Positions 9,814 through 17,930 of a DNA stretch of 64,000 nt are shown here, in pieces. The translations under genes and the position numbers were made by a program. This DNA is from Bradyrhizobiaceae bacterium (GTDB lineage Bacteria; Pseudomonadota; Alphaproteobacteria; Rhizobiales; Xanthobacteraceae), in assembly GCA_020544565.1 (NCBI GenBank), contig CP078014.1, forward strand, positions 1,765,874 through 1,829,873, read 5' to 3'. Each line of letters starts with the position of its first letter. Positions within the stretch are counted from its first letter, which is position 1. Below the pieces are notes generated by a model. That model did not search any database. It was not told the DNA's origin and saw only the letters and a program-made list of their open reading frames with translations.

Positions 9814-10587
9814 TCAAGCCGGGACCGGCTCGCCCTCTTCGTGGCGATGTTTCTCCGGCAGATAGGCCAGCAGCATCTCGCGGACCAGCGCCGGGGACTT
9901 TGCGTCGCGGATCATCAGGATGCCGTCGATGATCAGCGTGCGGTTGACCTCCTCGTCGTTCAGCTTGACGTGCAGCTTGTCGGCGATCGGCAGGCAGAAC
10001 AGGTTGGCGACCAGCGCGCCGTAGAGCGTCGCCAGCAGCGCGACCGCCATGAACGGACCGAGCTTGGAGGGGTCGGACATATTGGAGAACATCTGCACCA
10101 TGCCGATCAGCGTTCCGATCATGCCGAACGCCGGCGCGCAATCGCCGATGGCCCGATAGATCTTCTGGCCCTCGTCGAGATGCATCAGGAAGTTGTCGCG
10201 GTCGCGCTCGAGATTGTCGCGGATGAAATCCATGTCGTAGCCGTCGGCGACGTAGCGGATGCCCTTGGCGAGGAACGGATCATCGGTCTCGACCTTTTCG
10301 AGCCCGACCGGCCCCTGCTTGCGGGCGACTTCCGCAAGCCGCGCCAGCTCGTCGACCAGTTCGCGCGAAGTGATGTTGCGCATGGTGAAGGCGTATTTCA
10401 GCCCCATCGGCATGCCATGAACGATGGCGACGAAGGGGAATCGGATCATGGTCGCGGCGAGCGATCCGCCGCCGATGATGATGATCGCGTGAACGTCGTA
10501 AAAAATCCGGAAGTCGCCTCCCATCAGCACGAGAGTCGTGAGAACGGCGATACCAGCGAGCAGGCCAGCCCCGGTGGCGATATCCAT
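9814..10587 (-). CDS. motA: Flagellar motor stator protein MotA (PomA-like)
   Basis: A 257-residue MotA/TolQ/ExbB-family protein with four membrane helices: two near the N-terminus (residues 3-22 and about 32-50) and two after residue 145 (GDCAPAFGMIGTLIGMV and AVALLATLYGALVANLFCLP). The large cytoplasmic loop between them contacts the rotor. Wording of conserved blocks, such as GMIGTLIGMVQMFSNMSDP and IIDGILMIRDAKSP, resembles Vibrio PomA more than E. coli MotA. The start at 10587 gives MDIATG; an upstream ATG adds six residues. motB follows after 33 bases. Confidence 0.94.
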   Translation of the reverse strand: MDIATGAGLLAGIAVLTTLVLMGGDFRIFYDVHAIIIIGGGSLAATMIRFPFVAIVHGMPMGLKYAFTMRNITSRELVDELARLAEVARKQGPVGLEKVETDDPFLAKGIRYVADGYDMDFIRDNLERDRDNFLMHLDEGQKIYRAIGDCAPAFGMIGTLIGMVQMFSNMSDPSKLGPFMAVALLATLYGALVANLFCLPIADKLHVKLNDEEVNRTLIIDGILMIRDAKSPALVREMLLAYLPEKHRHEEGEPVPA

Positions 10588-10951
10588 GAAAGCACTCCAA
10601 CGCAACCCACGGCACGGCTCATTCTGAGCAGCGCTCCGGGAACCCTAGCGTCGGGGCGATTAAATTCGCGTAAAGGTTATCGAATTGAATCGGTCCTTCC
10701 TGGCGGAATTGTCGTGGAGCGGCAAAACATGGCTGGCCGCGGGCAAAAATCGCCGCGCACGCGCTCCCGCGGGCCTGCGATCGCAACATTTGTCAGGAGT
10801 TCGTTAACCATTGACGGCCGCCCAAGCCGGCCGCGGCCTGGAGTCATTTCCATTCCGATCAAATCGGAACGGGGCTCTGAATTGTTATTTTGAATTGTTA
10901 TTTTGACGCGTTTTGTTGGTGCGAACCGGTAGCCACTTCGCGCGAAACGCT
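10588..10951. promoter_or_regulatory. Intergenic region upstream of motA with CtrA-like motifs
   Basis: A 364-base gap between motA (minus) and the end of pssA (minus). No gene seen. It contains TTAA-N7-TAAA at 10660-10674 and TTAACCAT at 10804-10811, resembling the CtrA full-site consensus (TTAA-N7-TTAA) and half-site. CtrA controls flagellar genes in many alphaproteobacteria, so a role in motAB expression is plausible but unproven; neither is a perfect full site. A 13-base tandem repeat lies nearer the pssA end. Confidence 0.35.
10878..10906. repeat. Perfect 13-bp tandem direct repeat
   Basis: The unit TGAATTGTTATTT occurs twice back to back (10878-10890 and 10891-10903) and is followed by a third TGA. 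It is conspicuously AT-rich within GC-rich surroundings and sits about 46 bases beyond the pssA stop. It may be a slippage product or a repeated operator; nothing in the sequence decides. Confidence 0.7.
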
Positions 10952-11845
10952 CTAATTCAGTCGCGTCGGGCGCGCGTCGTCCTCCGTCCCGCCGACCGCC
11001 CGGAAATCGGGGGTCTCCCCTGTATAGTCGGTCACAGGCGCGGTGGAGGCGGCGGCCGCCGCCGCGACGCGGGCGCGGCGTTCATGGCCGCGATAGGACG
11101 CCCATCCGATCGGCAGGGAGAACAGATAGAGCAGTGTGCCGCCGGCCAGCAGGTGCCACGGGTAACTGATGAGCACGGCGATGAACAGCACCACCAGCAC
11201 CACCACCGGCAACACCATGTCCGGCGCCACCCTGCCCCCGATCATCTTGCCCGAGAACACCGGCAGCCGCGACACCATCAGGAACGCGATCACCAGCGTG
11301 AACGCCGCGGTCACCGGCGCCGGCAGTTGCGGCGCGTCGATCAGCACCAGATACATCGGCAGCAGGACGCACAGCGCGCCCAGCGGCGCCGGCACGCCGG
11401 TGAAGTAATTGGCCGCGAATGCCGGCTTGTTGGGATCGTCCATGGTGGCGTTGAAGCGCGCCAGACGCAGCCCGCCGCTGATGGCGAAGATCATCGCCGC
11501 GATCCAGCCGACGTTCTTGAGGTCGTGGAGCTGCCAGAAATACAGCATCAGCGCCGGCGCGACGCCGAAATTGACGAAGTCGGCGAGGCTGTCGAGTTCG
11601 GCGCCGAAGCGCGACTGGCCTTTGATCATGCGCGCGACGCGGCCATCGATGCCGTCGAGGATGGCGGCAAACACGATGGCGGCCAGCGCCAGTTCGTTGC
11701 GGCCTTCGATGGACAGCCTGATCGCCGTCAGGCCGGCGCAGATCGCCAGCAGCGTGATGACGTTGGGCACCAGCATCCGCACCGGAATCCGGCGGAAACG
11801 GCGGCGGCGCGGGTCAGACGGTCTGGGATCGGATTGCATGTCCAT
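10952..11845 (-). CDS. pssA: CDP-diacylglycerol--serine O-phosphatidyltransferase
   Basis: A 297-residue integral membrane enzyme (PssA, type II) that makes phosphatidylserine from CDP-diacylglycerol and L-serine. The CDP-alcohol phosphotransferase motif DGX2ARX8GX3DX3D is complete: D67, G68, A71, R72, G81, D85, D89. About eight hydrophobic segments follow a basic N-terminus; the last 45 residues are a polar, low-complexity tail. It lies 73 bases downstream of psd on the same strand, so both steps to phosphatidylethanolamine are encoded together. Confidence 0.95.
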   Translation of the reverse strand: MDMQSDPRPSDPRRRRFRRIPVRMLVPNVITLLAICAGLTAIRLSIEGRNELALAAIVFAAILDGIDGRVARMIKGQSRFGAELDSLADFVNFGVAPALMLYFWQLHDLKNVGWIAAMIFAISGGLRLARFNATMDDPNKPAFAANYFTGVPAPLGALCVLLPMYLVLIDAPQLPAPVTAAFTLVIAFLMVSRLPVFSGKMIGGRVAPDMVLPVVVLVVLFIAVLISYPWHLLAGGTLLYLFSLPIGWASYRGHERRARVAAAAAASTAPVTDYTGETPDFRAVGGTEDDARPTRLN

Positions 11846-11918
11846 GGCGCCTTATATAGCAGGCCCCACCCTGCTTCGCCATGATGGCGAAAACCCGCCG
11901 GACCATCGCCGGTGGCCG

Positions 11919-12617
11919 TCAATCGACCCGATAGCTGCGGCCGCCGTCGCCGAGCTGGAAATCCGCCAGCACCGTTTCGCCGGCGATCGCCGTCTGGCCT
12001 TCCGACACCAGCGCCTTGGCGCCCTCCGGCAGGAACACGTCGAGGCGGGAGCCGAAGCGGATCAGGCCGAAGCGCTCGCCCACCCCCAGCGCCTGCCCTT
12101 CCTTGACGAACGACACGATGCGCCGGGCCACCAGCCCGGCGATCTGGGTCACCCCGATCCGGCCGGACGGGGTGACGATCACCAGCGAGTTGCGCTCGTT
12201 GTCCTCGCTCGCCTTGTCGAGATCGGCATTGAGGAACTTGCCCGGCCGGTAGGCGATACGCTCGATCCGCCCCGCCACCGGGCTGCGGTTCACATGGCAA
12301 TTGAACACGCTCATGAAAATCGAGATGCGCAGCAGCGGCTTGTCGCCGAGGCCCATCTCCGCCGGCGGCACCGCCTGCATGATCAGCGAGACGCGCCCGT
12401 CGGCGGGCGACACCACGACGCCCTCGCGCACCGGCGTCACCCGCACCGGATCGCGGAAGAACAGGGCGCACCACACCGTGAGCGCGCTGCCGATCCAGCC
12501 GAGCGGCGTCCAGATCCAGAACAGGATCAGGCTGGCAAGGGCGAAGGCGCCGATGAACGGATAGCCCTCGGGATGGATCGGCGGAATTTGATCGCGAATG
12601 GACTTAACGACGGACAT
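11919..12617 (-). CDS. psd: Phosphatidylserine decarboxylase proenzyme
   Basis: A 232-residue short (type II-like) phosphatidylserine decarboxylase. The self-cleavage site that produces the pyruvoyl group is G189-S190 in [12 protein letters not shown]. Other conserved blocks are FFRDPVR near residue 53, SPADGRV near 70 and [13 protein letters not shown] around 101-113. A hydrophobic N-terminal pair of segments (about 21-53) attaches it to the inner membrane. It converts phosphatidylserine to phosphatidylethanolamine, acting after pssA, the next gene downstream. Confidence 0.96.
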   Translation of the reverse strand: MSVVKSIRDQIPPIHPEGYPFIGAFALASLILFWIWTPLGWIGSALTVWCALFFRDPVRVTPVREGVVVSPADGRVSLIMQAVPPAEMGLGDKPLLRISIFMSVFNCHVNRSPVAGRIERIAYRPGKFLNADLDKASEDNERNSLVIVTPSGRIGVTQIAGLVARRIVSFVKEGQALGVGERFGLIRFGSRLDVFLPEGAKALVSEGQTAIAGETVLADFQLGDGGRSYRVD

Positions 12618-12640
12618 GGGAACTCATTGCCTGTTGCTGA

Positions 12641-12658
12641 CTCTCCCGCAACGGGAGA
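12641..12658. other. Short stem-loop between the ABC exporter gene and psd
   Basis: CTCTCCCGCAACGGGAGAA can fold as a tight hairpin in the 44-base spacer. There is no T-run on either strand, so it is unlikely to be a strong intrinsic terminator; it may act as an mRNA stability element within the operon. Confidence 0.35.
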
Positions 12659-12661
12659 ACA

Positions 12662-14665
12662 TTACTCTGCGGCATCGGGCGCAGCCTCCGGTTCATCCAA
12701 CGGCAGCTCATCCGGCGGCGGCTCGTCCACCGGTGGCGGGGCGCGATTGGGGGCGATATTCTCGTCGGCCATCAGGGCCAGCTTTTCCCGCGCCTCCTGC
12801 GCCTCACGTTGCCTGTTCCACATGCTGGCGTAAAGGCCGCTGGCGGCGAGAAGTTGTGAATGGGTGCCGCGCTCGGCGATGCGGCCCTGATCGAGCACGA
12901 TGATCTCGTCCGCGCCGACGATGGTGGATAGCCGGTGCGCGATCACCAGCGAGGTGCGGTTGCGCGACATCTTTTCCAGTTCGTCCTGGATTTCCTGCTC
13001 GGTGTGGCTGTCGAGGGCCGAGGTCGCCTCGTCGAGCACCAGGATCGGCGGTCCCTTGAGGATGGTGCGGGCGATGGCGACGCGCTGCTTCTCGCCGCCG
13101 GACAGCTTGAGGCCGCGCTCGCCGACCTCGGTCTCGTAGCCGTGCGGCGACATGCGGATGAAGGCGTCGATCTGCGCCATCGTCGCCGCCTCCTCCACCT
13201 CGGCGTCGGTCGCATCCCAGCGTCCGTAGCGGATGTTGTAGCGGATGGTGTCGTTGAACAGCACAGTGTCCTGCGGCACCATGCCGATGGACGCCCGCAG
13301 CGAGCCCTGGGTGATGTCGCGGATGTTCTGGCCGTCGATGGTGATGCGGCCGCCACTCACGTCATAAAGCCGGAACAGCAGGCGCGAGATGGTCGATTTG
13401 CCTGCCCCGGACGGACCGACGATGGCCACCGTCTTGCCCGCTGGCACCTCGAACGACAGCCCTTTCAGAATCGGCCGTTCCGGATCGTAGGCGAAATGCA
13501 CATCCTCGAAGCGGACCACGCCGGCGGCCACACGCAGCGGCTGTGCGCCGGGCCTGTCCTTCACTTCCGGATTCCGCGACAGCACGCCGAACATCTTCTC
13601 GATGTCGATGACGGCCTGCTTGATCTCGCGGTAGACCATGCCCATGAGATTCAGCGGCTGGTAGAGCTGGATCATCATGGCGTTGATCATGACGAAATCG
13701 CCCACCGTATTGGTGCCGTTGCGCACGCCGACGGCGCACATCAGCATGGTGACGGTGAGACCGGCGGTGAAGATGATCGCCTGCCCCGTGTTGAGCAGCG
13801 CCAGCGAGGTGTAGGTGTGGACGCTGGCGCGCTCGTAGCGCGCCATGGATGCGTCGTAGCGCTGCGCCTCGCGCTCCTCCGCACTGAAATACTTCACCGT
13901 CTCGTAATTCAGGAGCGAGTCGATGGCCTTGGTGTTGGCCTCGGTATCGGACTCGTTCATGCGGCGGCGAATCTCCATCCGCCATTCCGTCGCGATATAG
14001 GTGTAGTATATATAGACAGCCACGGTGACGACGGTGACCAGCACATAGCGCCAATCGAACTGCCACAGCAGCACGGCCATCATCAGCGCCAGTTCGACAA
14101 TGGTCGGCACGAGCTGGAGGATGACCATCCGCACCATGGTCTCGATGCCGGTGCGGCCGCGCTCCAGCACGCGGGTGAGACCGCCGGTCTTGCGCTCCAG
14201 ATGGAAGCGCAGCGACAGCTCGTGCATGTGGGTGAAGGTGAGATAGGCGAGCCGGCGCACGGCGTGCATCGCCACGCTGGCGAACAGGCCGTCGCGCCAT
14301 TGCGTCAGCACCGCCATCACGATGCGGGCGACGCCATAGCTCAGGGTCATGATCAGCGGCGACGCGATCAGCCACAGCATCCAGTTCGACGGCTGGACCG
14401 GTGCGGTGTCCGCGCCCGTCAGGGCGTCGATCGCCCACTTGAAGGTGAACGGCACCACCAGCGTCGCCCCCTTGGCGACCAGCAGCAGCGCCATCGACCA
14501 GACCACGCGCATCTTGAGATCGGCGCGATCGCTCGGCCAGATATACGGCCACAGATGCGCGAGCGTCGCGACCAGCGTCGCCTTCTCGGCCTTGAGGTCA
14601 GCAGGATCGGGCGGCGCGGCGCCCTCCGGCGCGGCTGCGGAGTGGGTCGAATGCGGCTGGGCCAT
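12662..14665 (-). CDS. Atm1-type ABC exporter (fused membrane and ATPase domains)
   Basis: A 667-residue half-transporter: a polar N-terminal tail, six membrane helices (about 50-350), then an ATPase domain with Walker A GPSGAGKST, signature LSGGEKQRVAIARTI and Walker B PILVLDEATSALD. The membrane domain carries KYFSAEEREAQRYD and NETVKYF-like residues typical of the Atm1/HMT1 subgroup, which exports glutathione-linked compounds or a sulfur species for iron-sulfur/metal homeostasis. The last 35 residues are acidic and proline-rich. The start at 14665 (MAQPHSTH) was chosen over an upstream in-frame ATG. It precedes psd and pssA on the same strand with short spacers, so readthrough is likely. 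Exact substrate unknown. Confidence 0.9.
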   Translation of the reverse strand: MAQPHSTHSAAAPEGAAPPDPADLKAEKATLVATLAHLWPYIWPSDRADLKMRVVWSMALLLVAKGATLVVPFTFKWAIDALTGADTAPVQPSNWMLWLIASPLIMTLSYGVARIVMAVLTQWRDGLFASVAMHAVRRLAYLTFTHMHELSLRFHLERKTGGLTRVLERGRTGIETMVRMVILQLVPTIVELALMMAVLLWQFDWRYVLVTVVTVAVYIYYTYIATEWRMEIRRRMNESDTEANTKAIDSLLNYETVKYFSAEEREAQRYDASMARYERASVHTYTSLALLNTGQAIIFTAGLTVTMLMCAVGVRNGTNTVGDFVMINAMMIQLYQPLNLMGMVYREIKQAVIDIEKMFGVLSRNPEVKDRPGAQPLRVAAGVVRFEDVHFAYDPERPILKGLSFEVPAGKTVAIVGPSGAGKSTISRLLFRLYDVSGGRITIDGQNIRDITQGSLRASIGMVPQDTVLFNDTIRYNIRYGRWDATDAEVEEAATMAQIDAFIRMSPHGYETEVGERGLKLSGGEKQRVAIARTILKGPPILVLDEATSALDSHTEQEIQDELEKMSRNRTSLVIAHRLSTIVGADEIIVLDQGRIAERGTHSQLLAASGLYASMWNRQREAQEAREKLALMADENIAPNRAPPPVDEPPPDELPLDEPEAAPDAAE

Positions 14666-14879
14666 TATCTGCCGGTCGCCCCTGTCCGGCGCGGGACGGG
14701 CGTTCGTGCCCTGCAATGGTCGCGGATCGTCATAATCGTGATATATAAAGGTTCTGCCGCCGTTTCGCACCCTGCCGGAAGCGATTCTTTTCCGGACCAC
14801 CGATCCGCGCGGGACTTCCATCCGTCCCGCGGAATGACCCGTCTTGACCCCGTCACATTACCGGACCACATCACATCTC

Positions 14880-15485
14880 ATGAGTATTATCAAAAATATC
14901 TGCGTCTATTGCGGCTCCGGCCCCGGCACCAATCCCGAATTCGTCAAAGCGGCCACCGCCTTCGGCAAGACCCTTGCCGAGAACGGCGTCGGGCTCGTCT
15001 ATGGCGGCGGCTCGATCGGCCTGATGGGCGCGGTCGCCACCGGCGCCCTCGACCATGGCGGCAAGGTCACCGGCATCATCCCCACTTTCCTGACCAAGCG
15101 CGAGCACGCGCTGCAACGGGCGCAGGAACTGGTCGTCACCAAGGACATGCACGAACGCAAGCAGCTGATGTTCGAGCGCTCCGACGCCTTCGTCGCATTC
15201 CCCGGCGGCGTCGGCACGCTGGAGGAACTGGTCGAGCAGATGACGTGGTCGCAGCTCGGCCGCCACAGCAAGCCGATCCTGCTCGCCAACATCGACGGGT
15301 TCTGGGACCCCCTGCTCGTCCTGATCGATCACATGAAGCAGACCGCCTTCATCCGCCCCAACCTGTGGGTCGATGTCCTGACCGCCGATCGCGTCGAGGA
15401 TATCCTGCCGATGATCGAGGCGGCGGCCGCGCACCTGCCGGAAACCGCCAAGCTGATGGACCAGCAGATCGCGCGCGGCCTGTAA
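14880..15485 (+). CDS. LOG-family protein (cytokinin riboside 5'-monophosphate phosphoribohydrolase-like)
   Basis: A 201-residue lysine-decarboxylase-like/LOG protein. The two signature elements are present: MHERKQLM at residues 90-97 and PGGVGTLEE at 108-116, which build the nucleotide pocket. Characterised LOG enzymes release the base from nucleoside monophosphates (AMP or cytokinin nucleotides); the older name lysine decarboxylase is not supported. It is transcribed divergently from the ABC exporter gene, with a 214-base shared upstream region. The start at 14880 (MSIIKNICVY) fits the family; an ATG 36 bases upstream is possible. Confidence 0.92.
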   Translation: MSIIKNICVYCGSGPGTNPEFVKAATAFGKTLAENGVGLVYGGGSIGLMGAVATGALDHGGKVTGIIPTFLTKREHALQRAQELVVTKDMHERKQLMFERSDAFVAFPGGVGTLEELVEQMTWSQLGRHSKPILLANIDGFWDPLLVLIDHMKQTAFIRPNLWVDVLTADRVEDILPMIEAAAAHLPETAKLMDQQIARGL

Positions 15486-15560
15486 GCATGTCCTCGCCCC
15501 GCGGCGCTGCAAGCGCCAGGCCAAAAGCGTCGGGTTCTGTACCCGGCTTTTCCTTCCCCA

Positions 15561-15682
15561 TGTCCCGGGCGCGATGCAGCGTGTAACGCTGCGTCGCTGA
15601 ACCGGGACCGTCTCGAGCATCGCGGTTAAAGCGGCCCCGGCTCTGCGGAGCGGCATTTCATGCCGCACCGCGTCCGGGGCAC
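15561..15682. repeat. Composite palindromic repeat (Bradyrhizobium-type REP element)
   Basis: A 122-base element of two hairpins. The left one pairs CCCGGGCGCGATGCAGCG with CGCTGCGTCGCTGAACCGGG; the right one pairs CCCCGGCTCTGCGGAGCGGC with GCCGCACCGCGTCCGGGG. The whole begins TGTCCCGGG and ends TCCGGGGCAC. I recognise this architecture from intergenic repeats common in Bradyrhizobium and relatives. It separates the converging LOG gene and cimA and may stabilise or end both transcripts. Confidence 0.7.
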
Positions 15683-15703
15683 AGAACGATGTTCAGCGGC
15701 CTG

Positions 15704-17302
15704 CTACGACGGCGCGTTCGACTTCACCAGCTTGTAGATCACCGAATCCATCAGTGCCTGGAACGAGGCGTCGATGATGTTCGGCGACACACCCACCGTG
15801 GTCCAGCGCTCGCCCTTCTCGTCTTCACTCTCGATCAGCACCCGCGTCACCGCGCCTGTGCCGCCGTTGAGGATACGCACGCGGTAATCGACGAGCTTCA
15901 GGCCGTCGATGTATTTCTGGTACTTGCCGAGATCCTTGCGCATCGCCACGTCGAGCGCGTTGACCGGACCGTTGCCCTCCGCAGCCGAAATCAGCGTCTC
16001 GTCCGCGACATCGACTTTCACCACCGCCATCGCCACGGTGACGCGCTGGCCCAGCGCGTTGTAGCGCTGCTCGACATTGACATCGAACTGCACGACCTTG
16101 AAGTAATCCGGCACCTTGCCGAGCGTGCGGCGCGCCAGCAGATCGAACGAGGCGTTGGCGGATTCGTAGGCGTAGCCGGCCGCCTCCTTCTCCTTCATCT
16201 CCTCGACGAGACGGGTCAGCTTGGCGTCGTTCCTATCGAAGGGAATGCCGGCGCGCTCGAGCGCGGCGACGACGTTGGAGCGGCCGGCCTGATCGGACAC
16301 CAGCACCTTGCGATGATTGCCGACCGCTTCCGGCGTGACGTGCTCGTAGGTCTGCGGATCCTTGAGCACCGCGGAGGCGTGAATCCCGGTCTTGGTGACG
16401 AAGGCGCTCTCCCCGACATACGGCGCGTGGCGGTCCGGCGCGCGGTTGAGGATATCGTCGAGCGCGCGCGAAGCATGCATCAGCGTTGCGAGCTTGTCGT
16501 CCGAGACGCCGATCTCGAACTTCTCGGCAAATTCCTTCTTCAGCTTCAGCGTCGGGATCAGCGAACAGAGATTGGCGTTGCCGCAGCGCTCGCCGAGGCC
16601 GTTCAGCGTGCCCTGGATCTGCCGCGCGCCGGCACGCACCGCCGCCAGCGAATTGGCCACCGCCTGCTCGGTGTCGTTGTGGGTGTGGATGCCGACGTGA
16701 TCGCCGGGGATGTGCTTCACCACCTCGCCGACGATGGCCTCGATCTCGTTCGGCATGGTGCCGCCGTTGGTATCGCACAGCACCACCCAGCGCGCGCCGG
16801 CGTCATAGGCAGCCTTGGCGCAGGCCAGTGCGAACGCCGGGTTCTCCTTGTAGCCATCGAAGAAGTGCTCGCAATCGAGCATCACCTCGCGGCCCGCCGC
16901 CTTCGCCGCGCTGACGCTGTCGCGGATGGAAGCGAGATTTTCCTCGTTGGTGGTCTCGAGCGCCACCCGCACCTGATATTCGGACGACTTGGCCACGAAG
17001 CAGATGGCGTCGGCCTTGGCCTCGATCAGCGCGGCGACGCCGGGATCGTTCGAGGCCGAGCGCCCTGCCCGCCGCGTCATGCCGAAGGCGGTGAACCGGG
17101 CGTGGTCCAGTTTCGGCTTGCTCGCGAAGAATTCCGTATCGGACGGATTGGCGCCCGGATAGCCGCCCTCGACATAGTCGATGCCGAGGTCGTCGAGCAT
17201 CGCCGCGATGATCTGCTTGTCGTGCAAGGTGAAATCGACGCCATTGGTCTGCGCGCCGTCGCGCAGGGTCGTGTCGAACAGATAAAGACGTTCGCGGCTC
17301 AT
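15704..17302 (-). CDS. cimA: (R)-citramalate synthase
   Basis: A 532-residue DRE-TIM-family enzyme that condenses pyruvate with acetyl-CoA to citramalate, a threonine-independent route to 2-oxobutyrate and isoleucine. The N-terminal barrel opens LYLFDTTLRDGAQTNGVDFT; metal-binding HTHND is in VGIHTHNDTEQAVANS; NGLGERCGNANLCS follows. The C-terminal ~150 residues form the LeuA-like regulatory domain. LeuA/NifV are alternatives, but the GAQTNGVDFT wording and the length match the CimA subgroup. The start ATG at 17302 overlaps the stop of the GNAT gene (ATGA). Last gene of the cysS operon. Confidence 0.9.
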   Translation of the reverse strand: MSRERLYLFDTTLRDGAQTNGVDFTLHDKQIIAAMLDDLGIDYVEGGYPGANPSDTEFFASKPKLDHARFTAFGMTRRAGRSASNDPGVAALIEAKADAICFVAKSSEYQVRVALETTNEENLASIRDSVSAAKAAGREVMLDCEHFFDGYKENPAFALACAKAAYDAGARWVVLCDTNGGTMPNEIEAIVGEVVKHIPGDHVGIHTHNDTEQAVANSLAAVRAGARQIQGTLNGLGERCGNANLCSLIPTLKLKKEFAEKFEIGVSDDKLATLMHASRALDDILNRAPDRHAPYVGESAFVTKTGIHASAVLKDPQTYEHVTPEAVGNHRKVLVSDQAGRSNVVAALERAGIPFDRNDAKLTRLVEEMKEKEAAGYAYESANASFDLLARRTLGKVPDYFKVVQFDVNVEQRYNALGQRVTVAMAVVKVDVADETLISAAEGNGPVNALDVAMRKDLGKYQKYIDGLKLVDYRVRILNGGTGAVTRVLIESEDEKGERWTTVGVSPNIIDASFQALMDSVIYKLVKSNAPS

Positions 17303-17811
17303 GATGCGTGTCCTGCCGGCGTTGCGCCGCCCAGTGATTTGGTCATCGTGGTGTTGGTCAGCCATTCGTCGCCGACGGTCACGGTGTTGCGCCGCTCGCC
17401 GACATAGCCGCGCCGCGCGAAGAACGGCTCGGCGGTGTCGCTCGCCTCGGCCGTCAATGCTGTCGCGCCGCGCGCCGTGGCGAGCTTTTCCAGCGCGTCG
17501 CACAGCGCGCTGGCCACGCCCTGCCGCGCAAAGCCCGGATGCACATACAGCATGTCGAGCAGATCCTTGCCTTTCAGCGAGGCGAAGCCGACCGGCGAAC
17601 TTTCGATCGTGGCCACCAGCGTGAGTTGACCATTGAGGCGCGCAGCGAAGGCATCCTCGTCCTCGGCGCGGCTCGCCCATGCCTCGCGCTGGGCCTCGGA
17701 GTAATCGTCCTCGGTCAATTCCTCGATGCTGGCGACGAAAATCGCCGCAAGCATGGGAATGTCAGCGGGCAGAAGCGGCCGCAAGCCAACCGCCGGCATC
17801 GCCTGTCCCAT
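17299..17811 (-). CDS. GNAT-family N-acetyltransferase
   Basis: A 170-residue GCN5-related acetyltransferase. The acetyl-CoA loop is in LYVHPGFARQGVASALCDAL (R/Q-x-x-G-x-A pattern) and the C-terminal strand reads FFARRGYVGERRNTV. The start at 17811 (MGQAMPAVGLRPL) is 5 bases after the stop of the 37-residue gene, and its stop overlaps cimA. Substrate unknown; the position gives no clear hint. Confidence 0.88.
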   Translation of the reverse strand: MGQAMPAVGLRPLLPADIPMLAAIFVASIEELTEDDYSEAQREAWASRAEDEDAFAARLNGQLTLVATIESSPVGFASLKGKDLLDMLYVHPGFARQGVASALCDALEKLATARGATALTAEASDTAEPFFARRGYVGERRNTVTVGDEWLTNTTMTKSLGGATPAGHAS

Positions 17812-17816
17812 CGCAC

Positions 17817-17930
17817 TCACCACACATTGACCAGCTTGAGCGCCAACGCCACGGCCCCCGCGATCAGCAGCCATTTGAGCGCGATATAATAATAGCGGTG
17901 CTTCGGAAACGGCGTATCGGGCCGGCTCAT
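17817..17930 (-). CDS. Small single-span membrane protein (37 residues)
   Basis: The protein begins [20 protein letters not shown], continues with a hydrophobic helix of about 20 residues and ends KLVNVW. Evidence that it is real: its ATG overlaps the cysS stop (ATGA), the next gene starts 5 bases after its TGA, and its sequence has a polar-aromatic-hydrophobic layout expected of a one-pass membrane peptide. The basic/aromatic N-terminus suggests an N-in orientation. I do not recognise the family; function unknown. Confidence 0.7.
   Translation of the reverse strand: MSRPDTPFPKHRYYYIALKWLLIAGAVALALKLVNVW

Noticed and set aside
12641..12658. Hairpin as an intrinsic terminator of the ABC exporter gene
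   Set aside because: No T-run on the minus strand and psd follows closely; kept only as a stem-loop.
12935..15586. An 883-codon plus-strand frame running over the ABC exporter gene into the LOG gene
   Set aside because: It is antisense to a clear ABC exporter and out of frame with LOG; composition is that of a shadow frame.
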